Position numbers and translations under genes: made by a program
Source: Atherinomorus stipes
Taxonomy: Eukaryota > Chordata > Actinopteri > Atheriniformes > Atherinidae
Direction: 5' to 3'
Assembly: GCA_023101725.1 (NCBI GenBank)
Contig: JALJCO010003425.1
Location: 347,501-411,500, forward strand
DNA: 64,000 nucleotides
Part shown: in pieces, positions 55,417 through 64,000 of the stretch
Layout: every line of letters begins with the position of its first letter
Numbering within the stretch: position 1 is the first letter of the stretch
The notes under the pieces: generated by a model
What the model saw: only the letters and a program-made list of their open reading frames with translations
Told to the model about the DNA's origin: nothing
Databases searched by the model: none

Positions 55417-58400
55417 AATAAATCAGAGTCTGTAGGTTAAAGACTGAAACATGATAAATGAATCAGAGTCTGTAGGTTACAGTCTGAAACATGATAAATG
55501 AATAAGAGTCTGTAGGTTACAGACTGAAACATGATAAATGAATCAGTCTGTAGGTTACAGACTGAAACATGATAAATAAATCAGAGTCTGTAGGTTACAG
55601 ACTGAAACATGATAAATAAATCAGAGTCTGTAGGTTACAGACTGAAACATGATAAATAAATCAGTCTGTAGGTTACAGACTGAAAAATGATAAATAAATC
55701 AGAGTCTGTAGGTTACAGACTGAAACATGATAAATGAATCAGAGTCTGTAGGTTACAGACTGAAACATGATAAATAAATCAGAATCTGTAGGTTACAGAC
55801 TGAAACATGATAAATAAATCAGAGTCGGTAGGTTACAGACTGAAACATGATAAATAAATCAGAGTCGGTGGGTTACAGACTGAAACATGATAAATAAATC
55901 AGTCTGTAGGTTACAGACTGAAACATGATAAATAAATCAGAGTCGGTAGGTTACAGACTGAAACATGATAAATAAATCAGAGTCGGTAGGTTACAGACTG
56001 AAACATGATAAATAAATCAGAGTCGGTAGGTTACAGACTGAAACATGATAAATAAATCAGAGTCTGTAGGTTACAGACTGAAACATGATAAATAAATCAG
56101 AGTCGGTGGGTTACAGACTGAAACATGATAAATAAATCAGTCTGTAGGTTACAGACTGAAACATGATAAATAAATCAGAGTCTGTAGGTTACAGACTGAA
56201 ACATGATAAATAAATCAGTCTGTAGGTTACAGACTGAAACATGATAAATAAATCAGTCTGTAGGTTACAGACTGAAACATGATAAATAAATCAGAGTCTG
56301 TAGGTTACAGACTGAAACATGATGAATAAATCAGTCTGTAGGTTACAGACTGAAACATGATAAATAAATCAGAATCTGTAGGTTACAGACTGAAACATGA
56401 TAAATAAATCAGAGTCTGTAGGTTACAGACTGAAACATGATAAATAAATCAGAATCTGTAGGTTACAGACTGAAACATGATAAATAAATCAGAGTCTGTA
56501 GGTTACAGACTGAAACATGATAAATAAATCAGTCTGTAGGTTACAGACTGAAACATGATAAATAAATCAGAGTCTGTAGGTTTCAGACTGAAATAAATCA
56601 AATTCTGTAGGTTACAGACTGAAACATGATAATGAAATCAGAATCTGTAGGTTACAGACTGAAACATGATAAATGAATCAGAGTCTGTATGTTACAGACT
56701 GAAACATGATAAATAAATCAGAGTCTGTAGGTTACAGACTGAAACATGATAAATAAATCAGAATCTGTAGGTTACAGACTGAAACATGATAAATAAATCA
56801 GTCTGTAGGTTGCAGACTGAAACATGATAAATAAATCAGAGTCTGTAGGTTACAGACTGAAACATGATAAATAAATCAGAGTCTGTAGGTTACAGACTGA
56901 AACATGATAAAAAATCAGAGTCTGTAGGTTACAGACTGAAACATGATAAATGAATCAGAGTCTGTAGGTTACAGACTGAAACATGATAAATAAATCAGAA
57001 TCTGTAGGTTACAGACTGAAACATGATAAATAAATCAGTCTGTAGGTTACAGACTGAAACATGATAAATAAATCAGAGTCTGTAGGTTACAGACTGAAAC
57101 ATGATAAATAAATCAGAGTCTGTAGGTAACAGACTGAAACATGATAAATAAATCAGTCTGTAGGTTACAGACTGATACATGATAAATAAATCAGAGTCTG
57201 TAGGTTACAGACTGAAACATGATAAATAAATCAGTCTGTAGGTTACAGACTGATACATGATAAATAAATCAGAGTCTGTAGGTTACAGACTGAAACATGA
57301 TAAATAAATCAGAGTCTGTAGGTTACAGACTGAAACATGATAAATAAATCAGTCTGTAGGTAACAGACTGAAACATGATAAATAAATCAGAGTCTGTAGG
57401 TTACAGTCTGAAACATGATAAATAAATCAGTCTGTAGGTTACAGACTGAAACATGATAAATAAATCAGTCTGTAGGTTACAGACTGAAACATGAGAAATA
57501 AATCAGAGTCTGTAGGTTACAGACTGAAACATGATAAATAAATCAGTCTGTAGGTTACAGACTGAAACATGATAAATAAATCAGAGTCTGTAGGTTACAG
57601 ACTGAAACATGAGAAATAAATCAGTCTGTAGGTTACAGACTGAAACATGATAACATAAATCAGAATCTGTAGGTTACAGACTGAAACATGATAAATAAAT
57701 CAGAGTCTGTAGGTTACAGACTGAAACATGATAAATAAATCAGAGTCTGTAGGTTACAGACTGAAACATGATAAATAAATCAGAATCTGTAGGTTACAGA
57801 CTGAAACATGATAAATAAATCAGTCTGTAGGTTACAGACTGAAACATGATAAATAAATCAGAGTCTGTAGGTTACAGACTGAAACATGATAAATAAATCA
57901 GTCTGTAGGTTACAGACTGAAACATGGTAAATAAATCAGAGTCTGTAGGTTACAGACTGAAACATGAGAAATAAATCAGTCTGTAGGTTACAGACTGAAA
58001 CATGATAAAATAAATCAGAATCTGTAGGTTACAGACTGAAACATGATAAATAAATCAGAATCTGTAGGTTACAGACTGAAACATGAGAAATAAATCAGAG
58101 TCTGTAGGTTTCAGACTGAAACATGATAAATGAATCAGAGTCTGTAGGTTACAGACTGAAACATGATAAATAAATCAGAGTCTGTAGGTTACAGACTGAA
58201 ACATGATAAATAAATCAGTCTGTAGGTTACAGACTGAAACATGATAAATAAATCAGTCTGTAGGTTACAGACTGAAACAATATGAATAAATCAGAGTCTG
58301 TAGGTTACAGACTGAAACATGATAAATAAATCAGTCTGTAGGTTACAGACTGAAACATGATGAATAAATCAGAGTCTGTAGGTTACAGACTGAAACATGA

Positions 58401-58700
58401 TAAATAAATCAGTCTGTAGGTTACAGACTGAAACATGATAAATAAATCAGAGTCTGTAGATTACAGACTGAAACATGATAAATGAATCAGAATCTGTAGG
58501 TTACAGACTGAAACATGATAAATAAATCAGTCTGTAGGTTACAGACTGAAACATGATAAATAAATCAGTCTGTAGGTTACAGACTGAAACATGATAAATG
58601 AATCAGAGTCTGTATGTTACAGACTGAAACATGATAAATGAATCAGAGTCTGTAGGTTAAAGACTGAAACATGATAAATAAATCAGTCTGTAGGTCAAAG
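55417..58700. repeat. satB hairpin minisatellite, copy 2 (~83 units, 37 or 40 bp)
   Basis: Same unit and hairpin as copy 1, but longer, with a higher share of the 37-bp variant and new variants (GAGTCGGTAGG, GATACATGAT, CATGAGAAAT). Repeated blocks of several units with the same variant order indicate expansion by unequal exchange in blocks. Confidence 0.95.
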
Positions 58701-58833
58701 ACGAGCTCTTTCTATCAGGATTTCATGGATGAAGATGCAGCATGACTGCAGAGAGTTAAGCATTCAGAGATCGTCATCAGACCACGGATAGAAGTTTCAT
58801 TTCCCCACAGTTGTGATTTCTGGCATTATAGTT
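58701..58833. repeat. Right flank of satB, copy 2
   Basis: Matches 40716-40848 (GACGAGCTCTTTCTATCAGG and onward to GGCATTATAGTTTCA) with few differences. Similarity ends at about 58833, giving the right boundary of the duplicated block. Confidence 0.92.
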
Positions 58834-58983
58834 TCACATCACAGTCAGTTATCTACAAACACCAGCTGATCTGTCCACACACCTGTGACATCACCATCCG
58901 TATGTGCCAGGTGGAGGTCCTGTCTCTGTTTCTCAGAGATGGTCTCACCTGATGATTTAACCTCATATATGTTTCTGTCTCTG

Positions 58984-59047
58984 GGTAAATGGTCAAGGTG
59001 CATGTTTTTCACGCGGTAATCTGGGGTTCAGTCCCGGGTGGGACTTC
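58984..59047 (+). other. tRNA-like segment (pseudogene or SINE head)
   Basis: GGTCAAGGTGCATG resembles an A box and GGGGTTCAGTCCC a B box/T-arm, with TTCACGCGG where an anticodon arm could lie. Stems are incomplete, so a working tRNA is unlikely. Confidence 0.35.
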
Positions 59048-59049
59048 TT

Positions 59050-59900
59050 TCATGCTGCCATACGCTTTCCCCTCAAAGCAGATAGGCTGTTGTTTATTGG
59101 CCTGCGTTCTTCACAAATAGATTTTGTTTTCCTTTCATTGGAGATGCAGGGCATTTGAGACAGTTTTATTTCATCTTAATGCTTGCCGACAAGAGCGCTC
59201 AAGTTAAATAAATAAAAAGGCTGCGATCAAAGTATAAAGCTGGATTCGAACATCAGCCTTCAAGGTGGGAGGTAGGTGAGCAAACCAATCAGGTGTCTGT
59301 GCATAAAATCACCTGCAATCATAGTGACAGGATCGTCCACCGTAGCGTCACCATTAGCCAGTTCTACTCTATAACATCATTGTGATTGTAAAGGAGCATT
59401 TAAGCTCAATCTTCTCCACGCCGTCTTTCAGCAGCAGCAGCAGTTCAAACTCGCCATGAGGCTTCAGAAGTTCTAGTCCCATTCAATGGCGAATGCAACC
59501 GTGCCCTTGTGTCTACGTTGCCATGGTGACTCGTGGAAGGCTGAGGATAATGGAAGGCTGAAAATAGGTTTTCCTTCCAAATTATCATGTTAATGGTCAT
59601 TTATAATACATTAACTTTGGAGTTGGAGTTATCAGGGGAAGTTTCACCAGTCATATCCATTGTGGAAAATCCGTAAGTGGTATTTTTCCATGGACAACAT
59701 GTGGACATGGTGCAAGTTCTTAAAGCGTTGGTAATGACTGTCCGCAAGTTGTTTCACCACATTTGTCTCTGAATGGTCACCTGATGCTGATGGAAACGCA
59801 GCTTGTATGAGCGGATGTTACCCAACGTGTTCATTTAATGTGACATCTGCAATTTGAATAGATTTATAACCTACTTTCAAAATTGAGATTTATTGTTGAA
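59050..59900. other. No recognised gene
   Basis: No domain, repeat unit or element terminus was recognised. Contains a short CAG repeat near 59432-59443. Confidence 0.45.
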
Positions 59901-59914
59901 TATAGTATCCAAAA

Positions 59915-60525
59915 GCCATACTTAAGTAAAAGTACCTTACTGGAAAATTACTCAAGTAAAAGTGAAAGTCACCTGCCAGAATATTACCTGAGTAAAAGTA
60001 AAAAGTAGCTAGTATTTATTGTACTTAAGTATCAAAAGTAAAAAGTACCGTTAATAAAACACAATCAGAAATTTGTTTAACATTTTCTCTATTCCTGCTT
60101 AATTTGGTTTTTAAGTTTTCTTTAATTTGCAAAGTGTGATGGAGCTTCAACACGTCCTGACATAAACCCAACCATGTACAGAAATATCTGAGACTCCGAC
60201 CCCATAATGCCACCGTTAATGTGAAATGTACCCGGTGGCCGCTGCTTTCATTCGCGGCACAACGGGATATACCATCATTGGCTACTAATCCCACCACAAC
60301 AAAGCAAAGACTGTCATTGGCTCTGATGTTCCTCCTTATTTTGTAACGAGTAACAACGATTCTCAGGTAAATGTAATGGAGTAAAAGTATTGATTTTTTT
60401 TCGGAAAATGTAGTGAAGTAGAAGTAAAAGTCATTAGAAATAGAAGTGGTAAAGTACAAATATAAAAAATACTACTTAAGTAAAGTAACAAAGTATTTTT
60501 ACTTCGTTACTATACAACACTGCAA
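59915..60525 (-). mobile_element. Dispersed hAT-type MITE (ACTTAAGTAAAAGTA-rich)
   Basis: On the minus strand it begins CAGTGTTGTATAGTAACGAA (from 60525) and is filled with the TACTTTTACTTAAGTA-type motifs well known from teleost genomes. I associate the CAGTGTTG end with a non-autonomous hAT family. The other end near 59915 is not clean and may be truncated. Confidence 0.65.
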
Positions 60526-60877
60526 AATAATATAATGGGTCTAATAAAAATGATGCATGACACTTAGCCTATTCTATTTCTTGTTTTGTTTGTTTGTTTT
60601 TCTTCAATCTGAGTCAGCTGGATGGATCCACTGTGTAAAATTGTAAAATAGTTTTCCACTTACTTTCATATAATGGAGTTCAGCAGCGACTGAACCAAAA
60701 AGGTCCATAAAAGTGCACAAAAACGTGTCAATATTCCTCCATACTGCTCGTCCAATGTAGTCCAAGTGTCCTGAGTGGGTAGCGTCCAGAATTTACTGGA
60801 AACGTCATTTAGTAGATTTTTAGAGCCTAAACAGTAGTATGATCCAGTATGAATCTACTAGACCCTTCAGGTCATCT
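60526..60877. other. No recognised feature
   Basis: Short spacer between the MITE and the 41-bp tandem repeat; nothing supportable. Confidence 0.45.
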
Positions 60878-61045
60878 GGATCCAGTCTTTTATCAGTTCC
60901 AGAGTCAGAACCAGACTTGGATCCAGTCTTTTATCAGTTCCAGAGTCAGAACCAGACTTGGATCCAGTCTTTTATCAGTTCCAGAGTCAGAACCAGACCT
61001 GGGTCGAGTCTTTTATCAGATCCCAGAGTCAGAACCAGACATGGA
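60878..61045. repeat. 41-bp tandem repeat, ~4 copies
   Basis: The unit starts GGATCCAGTCTTTTATCAGT and continues TCCAGAGTCAGAACCAGACT, at 60878, 60919, 60960 and 61001. The last copy is diverged (GGTCGAGTC). Confidence 0.92.
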
Positions 61046-61516
61046 TCCGGTATGGCGTTTAATTTCCGCCAAAAGTCCACTAGGGGGCGCGTATCACACT
61101 ACACGCGTGCACTGGAGACAGTAGTTTCATTCAGCACGAGCGTGTTATACACTCCACGAACGTGTGTGATGCTCCACGGGCGCACTGAACGTCCCATGCA
61201 CGCAATTCAGAGACCACGAGCACGACTGCTGCAGGCACCAAACACGACACACGCACGTGACTTACAGCTGTCAACCTGCTCGCTCGCTGAGTCGATCTGC
61301 TTGCTCGTGGTTGTACTCCTGCGCGCTCGTGTGGAACTTTGCCCCCCCCCCCCCCCCCCCATGGGTAGAAAAAAACCACTGAAATGTTAACCTGCATATG
61401 ATTGGCCACTTTCCTATTATTCCCGCCCCGTGACCTTTGTCGCCGGCCGCTGGCTTCCGCTTCCACCACAGGCAGCTCTTCATCCAGGTCGGCTGAGTCG
61501 GAGTTTGGTGAGTAAA
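61046..61516. other. CpG-rich segment with poly-C
   Basis: CpG and CACG motifs are unusually frequent at about 61130-61330. A ~20-bp C-run lies at 61341-61360. Frames overlap on both strands without recognisable domains, so it is not called a gene. Confidence 0.45.
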
Positions 61517-61608
61517 CTTCTTTTTTTTTTTTACTTATTTTTTACTGAGTTTTCTTTGAGCAATTACAGTCAGGGCACATCATACCAACACAGTTTTACA
61601 TTCTTACA

Positions 61609-63070
61609 TCAGTGTCCTTGTCCAGTGTTGACGGTGGTGTCCTCTTCTTGTGACCTATAGTTTGTCCATTTTTCCCATTTTCCCTCAAATTGTGTCTCTT
61701 GTAATCTTATTTTGTGTGTTATTTTCTCCATGACAAATAGTTCTTCCACTATGCACACCCACTGCTGCAAGGCCGGTGGGTCAGCTTTGTACCATGATCT
61801 CGTGATTGCTTTTTTACTTGCTGTTAGTAGTACTTTAATGAGATACTCATCCTCTCTATGTATGTATTGTCCTAGATTCCCCAGATATAGAGTCTTACAT
61901 TTTTTTGGAATCTCATATCCTGTTATTTTTCTTAAACTGAACCATATTTTGTCCCAGTAGTCTTTTATTTTTGGACATGACCAGAATACATGTAAATGAT
62001 CTACATCCATCTGTCCACATGCTCTCCAGCATGGTTGTTGGGCACTTGTCATTTCTTTTCTAATCTTGGGAGTTATAAAAAATCTGGTTATATTTTTCCA
62101 GTTAAATACTCTCCAGACCCTGGAGCTAGTGGATGTGCACTGTGTTTTACAAATATCGAACCACTCCTCCTCAGTTATTTGCTCATTCATTTCTTTCTCC
62201 CACTTTTCTTTGATATATAGGGTAGAAAACTTTCTGTATGACATCAAGCTCTTATATAGGACAGATATTATTCTGCACTTCTTCCCTGCATAAGCTTTCT
62301 GAAACACCTGAACAACTTCATGTTCAGTGGCCATTTTTACCTCTTTCTCATAATAATCTCTTATTTGCAGGTACCTATAGTGTTCACATTCTTCTAGTCC
62401 AAATCTATCCCTTAACTTCTCTAAACTCTGCAGCTTACCCTGTTCCACCATTGTACATATTGCTGTAATTCCTTGTCTTGCCCATTGCCTAAACCCTTTA
62501 TCATTTATCCCAGGTACAAACCTATCATCAAAGGCAAACCAACTCAAAATCTTTATCTCTTTTTCAAGTTTATACCTCTCAACGACAGTATTCCATATTT
62601 CAATTGTAGTTTTGGTTATTATATCCAATTGGCTGTCAAATTTTTTAACTAAACCTCTGTGTGCTGTTAAATTCTGTACCTCAGTGTCTATCATTCCTAT
62701 TTCTATACTTTTCCATCTTGCAAAATGTTTATCATTACACCAACATATCAGAGGTCTAATTTGTGCAGCATAGAAATATTCCCTGAGGCTTGGCAGGGCC
62801 AGCCCACCTTTATCTTTAGGTAGCTGCAGAGTTTTGTATCTTGTCTTTGGTTTCTTCCCTCCCCATATGAACCTCGATATCCATTTATCCCACTCCATGT
62901 ACTGTTTTTGAGGAATTGTCACTGGCAGGGACTGAAACAAGTATAAAAATCTCAGAAGAACATTCATCTTCACCACCTCTATCCTTGAGCTGAAGTCCAG
63001 AATGACAGCCAGCCATCTCTCAAGGTCTTTCCTAATTTCCTGATTAATTTTTGTGTAATTCGCATCAAAT
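61609..63070 (-). pseudogene. L1-type ORF2, C-terminal domain
   Basis: The open minus-strand frame to a stop at 61609 carries the region after the reverse transcriptase of fish L1-like ORF2. It includes KLFDANYTKINQEIRKDLER (from about 63070), FSSRIEVVKMNVLLRFLYLF, then the conserved FIWGGKKPKTRYKTLQLPKD and GGLALPSLREYFYAAQIRPL. The C-terminal cysteine-containing end has ACGQMDVDHLHVFWSCPKI (about 62010), a C-x-x-x-H-x-x-x-x-C-like motif typical of L1. About 490 codons are intact without stops, so the copy is fairly young. The apparent extension of the frame to 63210 is an artefact: it reads through the poly-A of the nested insertion. Confidence 0.85.
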
Positions 63071-63088
63071 AACTTGGCAGTTTCTTTT

Positions 63089-63780
63089 TTTTTTTTTTTT
63101 TTTAACTTGTCCTGTCCAGCATCGAAGCAAGCAGAATGGAAATCTGATTGCTTTATTCTGTTGAACAGTTTTGCTTTATCAAGCGGAGCTTTATGAATAT
63201 AAGGCTCCACTTGATATCATGTTTATTAATTTTATTTCTTTATTTAAACATTTGTCTATTACACCATTCCATTTCATACTGCTGGGCCTGACAAGGGAGA
63301 AATGAAAGTTAACAGAGGTAATGATAGAAAGTGAAACAGAGAGAGAGGAGTAAGGAAGAGGAAAAGAGAGAGAAGAGAAAACATGAATCCACTTACACAG
63401 TTCACTGGTACATCTGTACAGCGATCCCTAAACAACCAAGGTCTCTGTTGGAAAACAAAACAAGCAATCCCCTACAGGAGGACCTGCAGGTGGCTTAAAT
63501 ATCCTCAGATCATACAAACACACGCAGAACTACGCAGAGGAGAGGTACAACCTAGTCATCGCAATAGGAAGTAGAGAAGAGGTACAACCTAGTCAGCGCA
63601 AAGCCAAGCGCCCAGGAGCAGCCACCCCCCCCCCCGGACCCGGGCGGCCCAACCGAAACCCAGGAGGACCGGACCCCCCAGACGACGCCCCCCAGGGCAG
63701 GCCAGCCCCCACCCCAAAGTCCCTGCCCCATACACCTGACACCAGGGCGCCACCACCTCTACCACCCCCTACCCCGCCAC
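63089..63780 (-). mobile_element. ~690-bp retroinsertion in the L1 (18-bp TSD, poly-A)
   Basis: Direct repeats AACTTGGCAGTTTCTTTT at 63071-63088 and 63781-63798 flank the insert. In minus orientation it starts with a very G-rich leader (GTGGCGGGGTAGGGGGTGG) and ends in about 15 A. Poly-A plus a long target duplication is the mark of LINE-driven insertion. The G-rich start and an AATAAA-containing tail suggest a short element with the 5' and 3' ends of a LINE and the middle deleted. A C-run (plus strand) lies at 63630-63640. Confidence 0.8.
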
Positions 63781-63798
63781 AACTTGGCAGTTTCTTTT

Positions 63799-64000
63799 GT
63801 GACATTTACTCCCAAGTATTTTATAGATTTTTTATTCCAATTGAGCTTATATGCATCCTTTATCTCTTGGGGTGGAAAATAATTTATTGACAAGATTTGT
63901 GTTTTTGTAACATTAATTTTGTATCCTGAGTATTTTCCAAATTCCTCTAGTAGCCTCATAAGTTTTGGAAAGCTTTCAGTGGGCTGCTTTAAAAAAACCA
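63799..64000 (-). pseudogene. L1-type ORF2, RT C-terminal part upstream of the insertion
   Basis: The minus-strand frame carries GKYSGYKINVTKTQILSINY and KSIKYLGVNVTKETAKL, the end of the L1 reverse transcriptase (the GYKIN-x-x-KT and YLG motifs). It joins the downstream ORF2 piece through the duplicated ETAKL codons. It continues beyond the window. Confidence 0.87.

Larger units (their letters stand above)
61517..64000 (-). mobile_element. L1/Tx1-type LINE, 3' part, running off the window
   Basis: A minus-strand non-LTR element ends in an A-rich tail (T-run at 61520-61532). It continues past the right edge of the window, so its 5' extent is unknown. It is split by the retroinsertion at 63089-63780. 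The coding part is described separately. Confidence 0.85.

Noticed and set aside
63071..63210. N-terminal extension of the L1 frame (MEPYIHKAPLDK...)
   Set aside because: It is the 3' end of the nested retroinsertion read through its poly-A into the L1. The real upstream L1 codons are at 63799-64000.

Overview
The window looks like repeat-dense, gene-poor DNA of a ray-finned fish, probably a percomorph teleost. The evidence is the mix of elements: Tc1/mariner, PIF/Harbinger with its two-gene layout, hAT, TTAA-inserting DNA elements, L2, an RTE-type LINE, L1/Tx1-type, Ngaro/DIRS-type and endogenous-retrovirus fragments, tRNA-derived SINEs, and long (TA)n and (TATC)n tracts. I found no convincing host protein-coding gene and no intact functional RNA gene. 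Family names come from recognising motifs and termini by eye, not from database searches.

Layout. 1-5.2 kb: mostly unrecognised DNA with GC-rich inverted repeats at 1.7-2.75 kb. 5.25-7.99 kb: a hAT-type element (8-bp target duplication) carrying a nested 588-bp inverted-repeat element (9-bp duplication). 8.1-9.8 kb: a TTAA-flanked element with about 180-bp terminal inverted repeats. 9.85-12.15 kb, minus strand: a decayed tyrosine-recombinase (Ngaro/DIRS-like) retroelement split by a 5'-truncated L2 LINE. 12.4-18.44 kb, plus strand: a 5'-truncated, multiply broken endogenous retrovirus (pol, dUTPase, env, 3' LTR) hit by a SINE and a TTAA element. 18.5-19.57 kb: RTE-like LINE endonuclease fragment. 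20.27-21.19 kb: a Tc1 element with terminal repeats. 22.5-25.4 kb: a second Tc1-type element whose transposase gene has expanded into an ~88-copy, 30-bp minisatellite. 29.3-30.2 kb: a large imperfect palindrome. 30.2-34.4 kb: Harbinger module 1 (Myb/MADF-like accessory gene on plus, HARBI1-type transposase on minus, convergent).

35.6-58.85 kb is an apparent tandem duplication. Each copy has a G-rich ~40-bp minisatellite (satA), a shared ~500-bp flank, and a hairpin-forming 37/40-bp minisatellite (satB). The second copy also holds Harbinger module 2, again transposase and accessory gene facing each other. Its transposase is cut by a 5.96-kb TTAA-flanked insertion, and counting only one TTAA rejoins the reading frame. 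58.9-61.5 kb: tRNA-like segment, a dispersed DNA-transposon repeat and a 41-bp tandem repeat. 61.5-64 kb, minus strand: 3' part of an L1-type ORF2, cut by a ~690-bp retroinsertion with an 18-bp target duplication, running off the window edge.

The genes form no pathway. The window is a record of layered insertion, tandem amplification and duplication. The most informative parts are the minisatellite born from a transposase active-site segment, the two satellites with G-quadruplex and hairpin potential in a duplicated block, and the dated nesting of TTAA, Harbinger, hAT, L1 and ERV insertions.
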